In this document: piece after piece, positions 33,281 to 42,363 of the stretch
Numbering within the stretch: the first letter of the stretch is position 1
How the letters are laid out: each line of letters opens with the position of its first letter
NCBI RefSeq assembly: GCF_013839515.1
Contig: NZ_JACDNQ010000003.1
Span: forward strand, 155,947 to 219,946
Length of the DNA stretch: 64,000 bases
Direction: 5' to 3'
Source: Natronomonas salinimetallica
GTDB lineage: Archaea; Halobacteriota; Halobacteria; Halobacteriales; Haloarculaceae
Translations under genes and position numbers: made by a program
The notes under the pieces: generated by a model
What the model was told of the DNA's origin: nothing
Database searches by the model: none
The model's input: only the letters and a program-made list of their open reading frames with translations

Positions 33281-33778
33281 ATGTCTGACCGCCGCAAAAC
33301 GCGGCCAATGCTCGAACCGCCGGTCCCCCTCGGCGTCGGCCGTCCGGACAGTGTACGCGACCTCGTGGATCTCCTCGTCGGTATCGCCGACGCCGTCATC
33401 GGTCCGGTTGGCCCCCTCGTCGGTGTCGGTATCCTCGTCGGCGTCGCCGTCGTCGTTCTCGCTGTCCGCCGCGTCGGTGGCCCGGACACCGCCGCCCAGA
33501 GAGAACGCGACCGCGCCCACCGCGAGGCCCAAACGCGCCCGCCAGAGGAGGCCGCACGGAAGGGCGAAACGTACGAACTCGTCGTCAAGGAGACCCAATA
33601 CGACCGCGTTCCGCCCGAGGTCCGAGGAACGATAAACGGTCTCCAGACGTTCGTCCGGGGGATCCCCGATCCCGGCGACACCGGGGCGCTCGACGTCGGT
33701 GAGACGGTTCGAGTCCGGGTGACGGACTACGGGACGAAGGGGACGACGGCGCAGGCGCGGTTTCTCGATCGGGCCTGA
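33281..33778 (+). CDS. Membrane-anchored TRAM domain protein
   Basis: A 165-aa protein. One hydrophobic helix (about 33-62, GPLVGVGILVGVAVVVLAV) is followed by a charged spacer and a TRAM domain (KGETYELVVKETQYDRVPPE, DVGETVRVRVTDYGTKGTTA). TRAM is a small OB-like RNA-binding fold common in archaea. A second in-frame ATG at 33308 would give 156 aa and cannot be excluded. It is divergent from the AglD-like gene. Confidence 0.78.
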   Translation: MSDRRKTRPMLEPPVPLGVGRPDSVRDLVDLLVGIADAVIGPVGPLVGVGILVGVAVVVLAVRRVGGPDTAAQRERDRAHREAQTRPPEEAARKGETYELVVKETQYDRVPPEVRGTINGLQTFVRGIPDPGDTGALDVGETVRVRVTDYGTKGTTAQARFLDRA

Positions 33779-33900
33779 TCGGGCCGCGGGCTCCCCGAGC
33801 GATGGGGACGTGGCTCCGCTCGGTACGTACCCGACCTCGGTGCCGACTCCGGCAACGACGGTCCGAACAGGCTTTTATCCCTCGCCGCCGGGGATCGGAC

Positions 33901-34602
33901 ATGTCGATTCCGTTCGATTCGTTCACGCTCGCGGCCTCGACGGCCGACCTCGGGGAGGAACCGGCCGCCCGCGGGACGGCCGACTGCGTCGAGTTCCGGA
34001 TGGACCTCGCCGAGGGGCCTCTCGACGCGCTCGAAGCCTACGATGGCGAGCTTCCGCTTCTCGTGACGAACCGCGCCGCCTGGGAGGGCGGCGAGGCGGC
34101 CGAGGAGGGCCGTCTCGACGCGCTCGCCGACACGCTCGATCACGACGCCGTCGGCGCGATCGACGTCGAACTCGCCGCGATCGAGGATGGTGCTCCCGGG
34201 GACGCAGACCGAGCCGAGGCGCTCATATGCAGAGCACGGGACGCGGACGCCGCCGTCGTCGTCTCGACGCACGACTTCGAGACGACGCCGTCCGAATCGG
34301 TGCTCTCGGATCGCCTGCGCCGGGCGAGCGAGTACGGCGACGTAGGGAAGATCGCGGTGACCGCACACGACAGACGCGACGCGCTCTCGGTGCTTTCTGT
34401 CACCCACGAACTGACGCACGCCGGCGTCCCCGTGGCGACGATGGCGATGGGAGCGTCCGGAAGCCACACCCGCGCCGTCGCGCCCGTCTACGGTTCGAAG
34501 ATCGGCTACGCGCCGATCGACCCGGACCGGGCGACCGCGCCGGGACAGTACGACCTCGGGACGCTCCGGAGGCTGGTCGATCGGCTCTCGGAACGGGCGT
34601 GA
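33901..34602 (+). CDS. aroD: Type I 3-dehydroquinate dehydratase
   Basis: Third step of the shikimate pathway; 233 aa. The Schiff-base Lys is in GDVGKIAVTAHD, the catalytic His in VVVSTHDFETTP, and the C-terminal SKIGYAPIDPDRATAPGQYD closes the site. FRMDLAEGP provides the N-terminal substrate Arg. The ATG at 33901 (MSIPFDSFTLAAS) is preferred. It is convergent with the gene for the preceding step, whose stop is 19 bp away. Confidence 0.95.
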   Translation: MSIPFDSFTLAASTADLGEEPAARGTADCVEFRMDLAEGPLDALEAYDGELPLLVTNRAAWEGGEAAEEGRLDALADTLDHDAVGAIDVELAAIEDGAPGDADRAEALICRARDADAAVVVSTHDFETTPSESVLSDRLRRASEYGDVGKIAVTAHDRRDALSVLSVTHELTHAGVPVATMAMGASGSHTRAVAPVYGSKIGYAPIDPDRATAPGQYDLGTLRRLVDRLSERA

Positions 34603-34620
34603 GCCGGGGGTCCGACCCGT

Positions 34621-35787
34621 TCACTTCTCGATGATCGATTCCTCGACGGCCTCGCCGAAGTGGCGGGCGACCGCCTCATAGCGGACGAGCATCTCGTCGC
34701 CGACCGACAGGTCCGTCACCGACTTGCGGCCCGCCTCCGTGGCGACTTTGATCGTCTCGGCGTTCTGCAACAGCGTCTCGATCCGGTCGCCGTTTTCGAG
34801 TTCGGCCTCGACCCGAAACATCGGGCGTTTCTCGATCTTCGCGCGGCCGACGATCGCCTCGCGGGTGTTGCCCGCCGTGTCGACGACCTGGACCTCGTCG
34901 CCGGATTTCAATTCGGCGAGATACTTCGTCTCGCCGCCCGGCGTCCGGACGTAGGCGTGGACGGCCCCCGCGTTGACCCGGAACGGCCGGGAGGCGACGT
35001 ACGGCGAGTCGGCGGTCTCGGCGTGAACGAAAAAGAGTCCGCGACTCATCGAACCGACCAACATCCCCTCGTCGTGTTCGAGCATCGACGCCGTATCGAC
35101 GCAGACCCGGTCCGCGGAGCCGGTCTCTTCGACGTCCGTCACCGTCGCATACTCGAGGTCGAGGTGCTCGCGCTCGCTCTCGTCGCGCACCTCGACGGTC
35201 GATCGGATCTCGTCGGGATCGTCGGTATCGAGCAACACCGCGTCGGACCCGATCTCGAGCGTCTCGAAGGCGGTCTTTGCCTCCTCGGCGCTTTGGACGC
35301 CGGCGACGAGATCCGTCTCCTCGCCGATCCGGGCGATGAGGTTCTCTAGGGGGATGATCTGCCAGTCCTCGCCGACGACGATGGTGTAGTCGGCCTCGTC
35401 GGCGGCGGCCTCGGCGAAGGACTCGTACTCCGAATCGAGGATGCGGACGTACGCCCCGCCGGCGCCGTCGGTCCGACGGAGCGTCGTCAGGTCGGCCGAC
35501 CCGGAGAGATCGGAGGGGAGGTCGACGGTCCCGTCGCCCTCGCCGCCCTTCCCGACGACGACGGCATCGGGGTCGGGCGTGTCGTCGGTTTCGGCATCCA
35601 TCACGTGGACGTCGTCGCCCGCAAAGGCGGCGACGTTGACGCGGCCGAGGTCTCTGACCCGGCCCACGTCACGTCGGTCGACGAGCACCCAGTCGACGCC
35701 GGCTTCCAGGCCGGCGGTGATACGGCGCTTTCGCGCCTCCCAGTCGCCGACCTCGTCGTCGGCTTTCAGCCACACGGAACGTGTCAT
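34621..35787 (-). CDS. aroB': 3-dehydroquinate synthase II
   Basis: Archaeal-type dehydroquinate synthase (388 aa), which makes 3-dehydroquinate from 2-amino-3,7-dideoxy-D-threo-hept-6-ulosonate, bypassing DAHP. MTRSVWLKADDEVGDWEARK, DADYTIVVGEDWQIIPLENLIA-like sequence (here EADYTIVVGEDWQIIPLEN) and VGSMSRGLFFVHAETADSPY are family hallmarks. Its substrate is produced by the aldolase at 40472-41260, so both enzymes of the archaeal branch are in this window. Confidence 0.97.
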   Translation of the reverse strand: MTRSVWLKADDEVGDWEARKRRITAGLEAGVDWVLVDRRDVGRVRDLGRVNVAAFAGDDVHVMDAETDDTPDPDAVVVGKGGEGDGTVDLPSDLSGSADLTTLRRTDGAGGAYVRILDSEYESFAEAAADEADYTIVVGEDWQIIPLENLIARIGEETDLVAGVQSAEEAKTAFETLEIGSDAVLLDTDDPDEIRSTVEVRDESEREHLDLEYATVTDVEETGSADRVCVDTASMLEHDEGMLVGSMSRGLFFVHAETADSPYVASRPFRVNAGAVHAYVRTPGGETKYLAELKSGDEVQVVDTAGNTREAIVGRAKIEKRPMFRVEAELENGDRIETLLQNAETIKVATEAGRKSVTDLSVGDEMLVRYEAVARHFGEAVEESIIEK

Positions 35788-35903
35788 ACGCTTGCGGTGG
35801 CGGGGACGGCTATTGAACGTGGCGGGACGTGGCGGCTCGGACTGCTCCGATCGATGCTCCCCGACGGCACGTCACCTCCTCCGCCCGCGGTGGGGCGAAG
35901 CGA

Positions 35904-36320
35904 TCAAGAGTAGCTCTGATAGAGCAAGACGACGGCGGCGACGCTCGCGAACACGTCGGGAATGAACACGAACGGGCCGAGCGTCGTTCCGTGACGGAAT
36001 CCTAACAGGAGCGGGAGCAGTGGGTTCGACGAGACGGCGTACAAAAGCAACGCGGCGGTGACCAAAAGAAGGCTCAACGTAAACCGGTTGGGCATATCCC
36101 GGTACACGGCGACGTAATTCCACAGCAGGGCGAGCAAAATCACGACGTTGAGCGTCGTCACGAAGAGCTTGATTCGAAGGACCGCCTCCATGCCGACCGG
36201 GGCCCTATGTAGGGGAAATCCCGGACTCGGTACGCCAGTACTCAGAGAAACCACGCCGCTGATCAACACTGCGATCCCAACGACAGCGCCCGTTTTGAGT
36301 AACCCTGTATTGTTAGGCAT
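35904..36320 (-). CDS. Four-helix membrane protein paired with an HTH regulator
   Basis: A 138-aa membrane protein with four hydrophobic segments (GAVVGIAVLISGVVSLS, LFVTTLNVVILLALLWNYVA, LSLLLVTAALLLYAV, DVFASVAAVVLLYQSY). It belongs to a haloarchaeal group of short membrane proteins that follow winged-helix genes. Its start overlaps the end of the upstream HTH gene by 8 bp. Its function is unknown; it may sense membrane state for the regulator. Confidence 0.75.
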   Translation of the reverse strand: MPNNTGLLKTGAVVGIAVLISGVVSLSTGVPSPGFPLHRAPVGMEAVLRIKLFVTTLNVVILLALLWNYVAVYRDMPNRFTLSLLLVTAALLLYAVSSNPLLPLLLGFRHGTTLGPFVFIPDVFASVAAVVLLYQSYS

Positions 36321-36612
36321 CGTTGCCCTCCTCGTCGAGGTCAGTCTGTGCCGCGATCTCGTCCAGGACGTCGAGATTCTGTTCCATCCGTTCGGTTAGA
36401 AAGTACGTCTTTCCGTACTCGTCACCCATCGACGTTACGACGTCGTTTTTTTCGAGCTTCGCGAGGTGGTGTCTAATGGTCTTGTAATCGAGATCGAGCG
36501 AGGTCGCAAGCTGATTTGCGTTCATCGGCTTCTCGTCCAGCGCGCGGATGATTCGGACACGATTACGCCCTCCGCGACTCCCGCCGATCAACCACCATAA
36601 CACCTTGCGCAT
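36313..36612 (-). CDS. Winged-helix transcriptional regulator
   Basis: A 99-aa ArsR-like winged helix. GGRNRVRIIRALDEKPMNAN leads into the recognition helix region QLATSLDLDYKTIRHHLAKLE and the wing SMGDEYGKTYFLTE. The N-terminal KVLWWLIGGSRGG is typical of the haloarchaeal group co-encoded with a small membrane protein. A TATA box (TATTTATAC, about 36641-36652 on this strand) precedes the start. The 197-bp gap 36613-36809 otherwise shows nothing. Confidence 0.88.
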   Translation of the reverse strand: MRKVLWWLIGGSRGGRNRVRIIRALDEKPMNANQLATSLDLDYKTIRHHLAKLEKNDVVTSMGDEYGKTYFLTERMEQNLDVLDEIAAQTDLDEEGNDA

Positions 36613-36809
36613 CGGTCACTGTGTGCAGCGTACACGACGTCCGTATAAATAGGTCGGTCATGTCGTGGTCCCCTCGCTTCATGCGGGCTGTCGTAGCAAA
36701 CGACCGGTGAGCGCCGATCCGGGCTGACGTTCACCGGTCTCTGACGACGACGGCCCGTATCAGATGTCTCCCGGTCGCTCGCCCCCGATCTGAAACGAAA
36801 TGAGAACGG

Positions 36810-37091
36810 TCACCGGACGAGTCGCTCCTTGCGCGTCTGGAACTCTTCGTCGTCGATCTCGCCGTTCGCGTACCGCCGGCGAAGCGTTTCGAGTGCCTGG
36901 TCGGGGGTCGTCCCCGCGGACCTGGTTCCGCTTCGGGCTGATTTAACCACGAAGTACCCGATCGTACCGATCAACAGGAGAACCAGGAGGAACCCGAAGG
37001 GGGGCATCATATGAAAGCCCCCAGTGGTTCCGGCCCCGTGTCCGCCCGCTGTTAACGCTCCTACCGACGCAAGTCCCGTGTTCAGTGCCAT
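36810..37091 (-). CDS. SHOCT domain-containing membrane protein
   Basis: A 93-aa protein with one membrane helix (PFGFLLVLLLIGTIGYFVV) and a C-terminal SHOCT motif (DQALETLRRRYANGEIDDEE, then FQTRKERL), an oligomerisation motif. A His/Gly-rich stretch (GGHGAGTTGGFHMMPP) precedes the helix. The ATG at 37091 is preferred; another at 37121 is in frame. No operon partner; the 245 bp upstream contain nothing recognisable. Confidence 0.8.
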   Translation of the reverse strand: MALNTGLASVGALTAGGHGAGTTGGFHMMPPFGFLLVLLLIGTIGYFVVKSARSGTRSAGTTPDQALETLRRRYANGEIDDEEFQTRKERLVR

Positions 37092-37336
37092 TACATCTAC
37101 CGATAGCACGCACCGTAACATGTACTTTCTCCGAACTATCACCCCAGTAGCACCGGGTCCGACCCAAATTCGGCCACAATGGGTCAACGGACTCGGACTG
37201 ACTCACGTCGCCGCCCGAAAACACCGACAACTGCGCCTGTCGTCCCCGATCACAATCCACCGTACTGGCGCTGTCCGGTGCGGATCGCGTAACGACTCGC
37301 GAGTGCCGATCCGGTCTGGCCCTCGCTGGTCCCCGA

Positions 37337-37876
37337 CTACGACGAGCCGTGTGGGGACTCGGTCGAGAGAAGCGCTTGCATGGCGAGACCCATCCCGACG
37401 GCGACCGCCGCGGTGAGCGCCAACCGGAGCGTCATGAACCGCCAGCCGAGAAACTGGAGTTCGATGAGCTCCTGGGGGAGTTTGAGACATGCCCACGCGG
37501 TCAGGAACACGACGACGTTGGTGACGCTTGCGTCTTTCTCGAGGAGATCGGCCGCAATGGGAAACGCGACGTAGAGGGGGCCGGTCGGGGTCGATCCCAG
37601 TAGGACTGCGATCCCGACACCGGTTGCTCCTGTCTGTTCACCGAGATACTGGACGACCATCTCCGTGGGAACCCACTCGTTGAACAGGCCGAGAAGGACC
37701 ATGACTGCCGGCAGGATCGACGCCAACTCGACGAGATACGACCACATCGTCGTGGCGACGGCGTCCTGTCGGTCCGGAAACAAAAACACCACGACCACCG
37801 CGAACACGGCGACGAGGGCGAAATAGCCCCAGCTCCGGAGGATTTTCTCGCGCTTTGACGCCCCGTCGTCGGTCAC
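37337..37876 (-). CDS. Half-size permease of the UPF0718/ArsP type, second half
   Basis: A 179-aa protein with about five membrane helices. TEMVVQYLGEQTGATGVGIA followed by LLGSTPTGPLYVAFPIAADL is the repeat block of DUF318/UPF0718 permeases, which include the arsenical exporter ArsP and are usually about 300-350 aa with two such halves. The GTG at 37876 overlaps the stop of the preceding half-permease gene, so both are made together and probably form a heterodimer. The transported substrate is unknown. Confidence 0.8.
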   Translation of the reverse strand: MTDDGASKREKILRSWGYFALVAVFAVVVVFLFPDRQDAVATTMWSYLVELASILPAVMVLLGLFNEWVPTEMVVQYLGEQTGATGVGIAVLLGSTPTGPLYVAFPIAADLLEKDASVTNVVVFLTAWACLKLPQELIELQFLGWRFMTLRLALTAAVAVGMGLAMQALLSTESPHGSS

Positions 37877-38355
37877 AGGATCGCCCCCATGAGTACCGCG
37901 ATGAGGAGCGCCCCGAGGAAACTCACGCCGTTTCGCAACAGCGCAAAACGCCACCCGAGTTCACGGACCTCCAGTGGCAGCGTGACGACACCGATCATGG
38001 TGAGCGTCGTAACAAAGACGGCGGCGACGGTGATCGGTGCTCCCAGCTCCAAAAAGGAGGCCGCGAGGGGGAACGCGACGATCGAAGGAATGTGTAACAC
38101 CGAGCCCACCACCGCGGTCAGGAGGACGCCGACGGGTCCCGATCGATCGCCGACGAACTGCCGAATCGTTTCGGGCGGAACGAATCCGAGGAGAAGGCCG
38201 ATAATCACGACGATCGTGAGGACGGTTGGCAGGATACGGACGAACGAAACCAGCCCCCGTTTTATCGAATCGATCCCCCGTTCTCTGTCCGTGTACATCG
38301 CAGCGAGGAGCCCGATCACCGCCAGCCCGTTGACGAGAAGCACAGTCACATTCAT
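37873..38355 (-). CDS. Half-size permease of the UPF0718/ArsP type, first half
   Basis: A 160-aa protein with four or five membrane helices. PPETIRQFVGDRSGPVGVLL followed by VGSVLHIPSIVAFPLAASFL is the same repeat block as in its downstream partner. The ATG at 38355 fits; a 7-5-7 inverted repeat (38377-38395) sits 22 bp upstream and may be a regulator site. Confidence 0.8.
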   Translation of the reverse strand: MNVTVLLVNGLAVIGLLAAMYTDRERGIDSIKRGLVSFVRILPTVLTIVVIIGLLLGFVPPETIRQFVGDRSGPVGVLLTAVVGSVLHIPSIVAFPLAASFLELGAPITVAAVFVTTLTMIGVVTLPLEVRELGWRFALLRNGVSFLGALLIAVLMGAIL

Positions 38356-38376
38356 GATCGAACGAGGACGTCTGGG

Positions 38377-38395
38377 ATCCTCGTACGCCGAGGAT
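38377..38395. promoter_or_regulatory. 7-5-7 inverted repeat upstream of the permease pair
   Basis: ATCCTCG-TACGC-CGAGGAT is perfect and lies between the two divergent starts, close to the permease gene. The rest of the 303-bp gap 38356-38658 shows no gene or repeat that I can support. Confidence 0.45.
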
Positions 38396-38658
38396 ATAGT
38401 CGGTTCGCTCGTCCGTACACCTTGTCGGTGAGGGGCCGGTACGACGGGCTTCTTTGAGGACGTCCCGACCGAGGGGTCGCAAGATTCGGCGGCGAGGCCG
38501 GATGGCTCCGAGGCACGGCGTGAGCTTTGGGCCGCCTCGACGTGGCTCCGCGGGTGTCCACTCCTACCGGCCGAGCGCGCCGGACGACCACGGTACGTCC
38601 CCCGAAACGGCCCGTATCCGACCGAAGAACTATACCCCGGCCGCCACGTCCTGGGCGT

Positions 38659-39960
38659 GTGTCCCTCCGCTCGCTCTCCGCGACCAGGCGTGCCCTCCTC
38701 GGTGGCTGTGCGGCCGGCATCGCCGGGATGGCCGGGTGTAGCGGCCTCGCCTCCGATTCCGCCCTGTCCGTCCCATCCCCTCCCGTCGTCCCGACCGAGT
38801 GGCCCCACCGGTTTCGCGACCTCGGCAACACCAACGCGGCACCCGACGGCCCCGCCCCGCTCGAGGAACGGTGGCGAGTGCGCGTCGAGGGACGGCTCGC
38901 CCGACCGCTCGTCGCCGACGGCACGATCCTCGTGGCGGCGACCGACGATTCGGGGCCGTTTCGGTCCCGCGTCCTCGCGTACGACGCCGATACCGGCGAC
39001 CGACGCTGGGCGTTCGAGCCGCCGGGCGTGCGCCGGTGTCGCCTCGCGTCGGCCGTCGGCGACCGGACGTACGTGGTCGCCGAACGGGTCGAAGACTGCG
39101 ACGGACAGCGGCTCTACGCTGCCGATCGTGACGCCGTCGCGTGGACGTTCGAGGCGGATCGGATCACGGCCGTCGTTGCCGCGGGATCGACGGTGCTCGT
39201 CTCTGTCCGCCATGGCTCCGTCGTCGCGCTCGACGCCGACGACGGTGGGACGCTCGCCCGCCTCCATCCGGCCGGGTGGCCGGGCGGGCGTCGGCTCTCT
39301 CAGTCGACGCCGACCGCCCGTCCGGCCGTCCACGACGGAACGGCCTTCGTGTCCTTCGCGCGCGACGACGCCGACGCCGAGGGGAGCTACACCGACGACC
39401 GGGTCGTCGCCTTCGACGACGGCGGCGTCGCCTGGCGGACGCGGATCGAGGGCGTGCGTTTTCTCGACTCGGTGACGGCCGTCGACGGGACGGTGTACGT
39501 CCCGACGACCGATCGACGCGACGCCGGCACCGACCGACCGACCGGGAGCCTCGTCGCACTCGATGCGTCGACCGGGGAGCGTCGCTGGGCGTACTCGGCG
39601 GAACGCGGACTGACCTCGCCCGTCGCCGCGCGGGCCGATACAGTCGTCGTCGCGGGGGGACGCGTCGCCGCCCTCGACCCCGACTCGGGCGACCCGCACT
39701 GGGAGCGAAGCGGCCTCTTCGGCCCGCCGGTCGTCGCCGGCGACCGGGCCTACGGCCGCCGGACCGACGGCGAGTTCGTCGACACGGTCGTCGCGGTCGA
39801 CCTCGAAACCGGCGACACCGTCGGTACTCACAGCTTCGAGTACCAACTCAATCGGGCACCGGTGTTCGCCGGCGGGCGGGCCATCGTCCGGACGCTCGAG
39901 TACGAGGACACGGACAGCGGCTCCGGGCACGTCGCCGACCGGCTCCACGCGCTCCGGTGA
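38659..39960 (+). CDS. PQQ-binding-like beta-propeller lipoprotein
   Basis: A 433-aa secreted lipoprotein. The signal has a twin-arginine-type start (SATRRALLGGCAAGIAGMAGC) with lipobox Cys about residue 21, so it is exported folded and lipid-anchored. The mature part has repeated beta-propeller blades of the PQQ-dehydrogenase type (VLAYDADTGDRRWAFE, LVALDASTGERRWAY, VAALDPDSGDPHWER). No PQQ ligands or catalytic residues can be assigned; related haloarchaeal proteins are probably assembly or binding proteins. The GTG at 38659 places the signal directly at the N-terminus. Confidence 0.87.
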   Translation: MSLRSLSATRRALLGGCAAGIAGMAGCSGLASDSALSVPSPPVVPTEWPHRFRDLGNTNAAPDGPAPLEERWRVRVEGRLARPLVADGTILVAATDDSGPFRSRVLAYDADTGDRRWAFEPPGVRRCRLASAVGDRTYVVAERVEDCDGQRLYAADRDAVAWTFEADRITAVVAAGSTVLVSVRHGSVVALDADDGGTLARLHPAGWPGGRRLSQSTPTARPAVHDGTAFVSFARDDADAEGSYTDDRVVAFDDGGVAWRTRIEGVRFLDSVTAVDGTVYVPTTDRRDAGTDRPTGSLVALDASTGERRWAYSAERGLTSPVAARADTVVVAGGRVAALDPDSGDPHWERSGLFGPPVVAGDRAYGRRTDGEFVDTVVAVDLETGDTVGTHSFEYQLNRAPVFAGGRAIVRTLEYEDTDSGSGHVADRLHALR

Positions 39961-40120
39961 TCGGGGAGCCGGTGATCGACGGCCGGCGAGCCGACGGCTA
40001 CGGAATCGTGAGTGCGAAAACGAAAATCACCGCCCAGATCACGACCGCCGTGATATCGGGGCGTCGATCGCGTTATGTTATTGTGTCAGTTCGGAGTTTC
40101 CGATCAGTCGCGAAGACCGA

Positions 40121-40315
40121 TCAGTTACGAACGACGTTCGACGCACGGGGGCCCTTGGGGGCGTCCTCGATGTCGAAATCGATGTCCTGTCCTTCCTCGA
40201 GATCCGGGCCGTCGACGTCCTCCATGTGGAAAAACACGTCCTCGTCCGAGTCGTCAGTCGAGATGAAACCGTAGCCGCCAGTGTCGTTGAAGAAATCAAC
40301 CTTACCGTTTGCCAT
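40121..40315 (-). CDS. cspA: Cold-shock domain protein
   Basis: A 64-aa cold-shock domain, a single OB fold that binds single-stranded RNA or DNA. RNP1 (GGYGFIST) and RNP2 (DVFFHMEDV) are both intact, and the end APKGPRASNVV is normal. The ATG at 40315 begins MANGKVDFFN, the haloarchaeal form. It has its own transcript; the 160 bp downstream hold no supported gene. Confidence 0.97.
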   Translation of the reverse strand: MANGKVDFFNDTGGYGFISTDDSDEDVFFHMEDVDGPDLEEGQDIDFDIEDAPKGPRASNVVRN

Positions 40316-40471
40316 TACAAACAAACGTACAGTCGTGGCGGGCATAAGCGTTCCGAGAGCCGAGATAGCACGACCCGTCGACCCGTGTTGGACGCGTCGC
40401 CGCCGCGGCGAGGTGCCCACGTCGGGCGTATTCGGCGGCAATCGCTCCCTGACTCCCTTATCGTGTCCCGT

Positions 40472-41260
40472 CTACGCGTCCAGTTCGGCGCGTTCGAGCG
40501 CGTCGGCCGCACCGAGGTCCTCGTGGACGACCAAGGCGACGGCGCGGGCTATCCGTTCGGGATCGTCGTGTTGGAAGATCGTCCGTCCCATCGAGACGCC
40601 GGCCCCGCCGGCGTCCATCGCTCCCCGGACGTCCCGCAGCGATTCGAGGTCGCCGTCGGGCGACCCACCGGCGATGAGCACCGGACAGCGCGTCGACTCA
40701 CAGACGTGCTCGAAACTCCCCGCGTCGCCGCTGTAGCCCGTCTTGATGAGGTCCGCACCGAGCTCCTCCCCGAGTCGAACCGCGTGGCCGAGCGCCTCGG
40801 GGTCGTCGCCCTCGGTGTCCGGGCCGCGGGCGTAGGTCATCGCGAGCACGGGGAGGCCGTACTCGGCGGCCTCGTCCGTGAGCCGACCGAGCCCTTCGAT
40901 CTGTTCGCGTTCGTACGTCGAGCCGACGTTGATGTGAAAGGAGACGGCGTCCGCGCCGGCCCGCAGCGCGGCCTCGACCGAGCCGGTTTTCCGCTTGTCG
41001 TTCTCGTCGGGGCCGATCGCGGTCGAGCCGTTGAGGTGGGCGATATAGCCCGCGCCGTTTTTGTTGTCGTGGACGCGGCTCGCGATGCCCTTCTGGGTGA
41101 GCACCGAATCCGCGCCGCCGCGCGTGACGGCGTCGATCGTCGATTCGATGTCCTTGAGCCCGTTGACCGCCCCGAGTGTGAGTCCGTGATCCATCGGTAC
41201 GACGACGTAGCGCCCGTCGGTGCCGATCCGCTGTAGGCGGGCAGTGATCCCTGGTGTCAT
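40472..41260 (-). CDS. aroA': 2-amino-3,7-dideoxy-D-threo-hept-6-ulosonate synthase
   Basis: A 262-aa class I aldolase that starts the archaeal aromatic pathway. PMDHGLTLG carries the catalytic Asp/His, the Schiff-base Lys is in ADLIKTGYSGD, and the phosphate site is VLIAGGSPDGD and GVSMGRTIFQHDDP. It lies 26 bp downstream of trpA on the same strand, so it is probably the last gene of trpC-trpB-trpA-aroA', tying chorismate supply to tryptophan synthesis. Its product feeds the dehydroquinate synthase at 34621-35787. Confidence 0.95.
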   Translation of the reverse strand: MTPGITARLQRIGTDGRYVVVPMDHGLTLGAVNGLKDIESTIDAVTRGGADSVLTQKGIASRVHDNKNGAGYIAHLNGSTAIGPDENDKRKTGSVEAALRAGADAVSFHINVGSTYEREQIEGLGRLTDEAAEYGLPVLAMTYARGPDTEGDDPEALGHAVRLGEELGADLIKTGYSGDAGSFEHVCESTRCPVLIAGGSPDGDLESLRDVRGAMDAGGAGVSMGRTIFQHDDPERIARAVALVVHEDLGAADALERAELDA

Positions 41261-41286
41261 GGTGTCTGTGAGTGTGTGAGGTTACT

Positions 41287-42363
41287 TCAAGTTCGTTCCG
41301 GTCGCGGACGGCGTTGCCCGCCTTCGATCGCCCCGGCTTTCAGTTCGCGCGCGAGCGACTCGATTCTCTCCGCGACCGCCGCCGTCGAGTCGTCGGTTTC
41401 GTGGCCCTCGGCGATGATCTCGATCAGGGCGGAACCGACGATGACGCCGTCAGCACCGGCCTCGACGACCGATGCGGCGTGTTCGCCCGTCGAAATACCG
41501 AAGCCGACCGCCTTCGGGACGTCGTACTCCTCGAGTCGGGCGAGCGTCTCCTCGGTGTGGTCCGACAACGACTCGCGCGCGCCGGTGACGCCGAGGCGCG
41601 CCTGGACGTACACGTAGCCCGACACCCGCTCCATGATTCGGTCGAGGCGATCGCCGGCCGTCGTCGGCGCGACGATGAAGATCAGATCGAGCCCGAACTC
41701 GTCGCAGGCCTCCCGGAGTAAGTCCGCCTCCTCGGCGGGCAGGTCGGGCACGACGACCCCCTCGATACCGACCTCGGCGGCCCGTTCGACGAACGAGCGG
41801 ACCGGTTCGTCGCCGTACTGGTAGATGAGGTTGTAGTACGTCATACACACGAGCGGCACGTCGACGTCGAGGGCGGCGACGAACTCGAAGAACCGCTCAG
41901 GCGTCATTCCCCCCTCGAGCGAGCGGACGACCGCCTGCTGGATTGTCGGCCCCTCCGCGATCGGTTCCGAGAACGGCAGCCCCAACTCGATCACGTCCGC
42001 CCCGCCCGCCGCGAGCGCTTCGACGTACTCGAGTGAGGACTCGAAATCCGGGTCCCCGGCGGCGAGATACGGCACGAACGCCGGTTCCTCGAAGGCGTCT
42101 CCGAGGGACGAAGGCTCCGTTCGGCCATTCCGAGGATCTCGCTTCGCTCGATCCTCGCCCGCCTCACGGTCCGCTTTGCTCCCCGTTCGGCCATTCCGAG
42201 GGTCTCGCTTCGCTCGATCCTCGCCCGCCTCACGGTCCGCTGTGCTCCCCGTTCGGCCATTCCGAGGGTCTCGCTTCGCTCGATCCTCGCCCGCCTCACG
42301 GTCCGCTTTGCTCCCCGTTCGGCCATTCCGAGGGTCTCGCTTCGCTCGATCCTCGCCCGTCAT
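41287..42363 (-). CDS. trpA: Tryptophan synthase alpha subunit with repeat-encoded N-terminal extension
   Basis: Cleaves indole-glycerol phosphate to indole for TrpB. The core begins about residue 85 ([20 protein letters not shown]) and has the catalytic Glu in [19 protein letters not shown], the Asp in [14 protein letters not shown], and [13 protein letters not shown] and VGSALIEII. The protein is 358 aa instead of about 275, because residues 3-82 are 3.6 copies of a 22-residue repeat ([20 protein letters not shown] then EA) encoded by a 66-bp array. The ATG at 42363 overlaps the trpB stop (ATGA), and no alternative start precedes the core, so the extension is probably translated. Confidence 0.93.
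   Translation of the reverse strand: MTGEDRAKRDPRNGRTGSKADREAGEDRAKRDPRNGRTGSTADREAGEDRAKRDPRNGRTGSKADREAGEDRAKRDPRNGRTEPSSLGDAFEEPAFVPYLAAGDPDFESSLEYVEALAAGGADVIELGLPFSEPIAEGPTIQQAVVRSLEGGMTPERFFEFVAALDVDVPLVCMTYYNLIYQYGDEPVRSFVERAAEVGIEGVVVPDLPAEEADLLREACDEFGLDLIFIVAPTTAGDRLDRIMERVSGYVYVQARLGVTGARESLSDHTEETLARLEEYDVPKAVGFGISTGEHAASVVEAGADGVIVGSALIEIIAEGHETDDSTAAVAERIESLARELKAGAIEGGQRRPRPERT
42119..42359. repeat. 66-bp tandem repeat, 3.65 copies, in frame within trpA
   Basis: Full units at 42119-42184, 42185-42250 and 42251-42316 start GTTCGGCCATTCCGAGG; the partial fourth unit (42317-42359) ends at the trpA start. Units differ at one or two bases. The length is divisible by three and the array is open in frame, which preserves trpA. 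Confidence 0.97.

Noticed and set aside
37873-39948. Long minus-strand frame through the beta-propeller lipoprotein gene
   Set aside because: Only its last 160 codons are real (the half-permease starting at 38355); the rest is a shadow.
40001-40075. 24-codon hydrophobic reading on the minus strand ending ITAVVIWAVIFVFALTIP
   Set aside because: A stop codon directly precedes it and no good start is available; it may be a membrane-peptide remnant but cannot be supported as a gene.
42119-42359. 66-bp array as a separate gene (frames with [12 protein letters not shown] repeats)
   Set aside because: The other frames are repeat shadows; the frame continuous with the TrpA core explains the sequence better.
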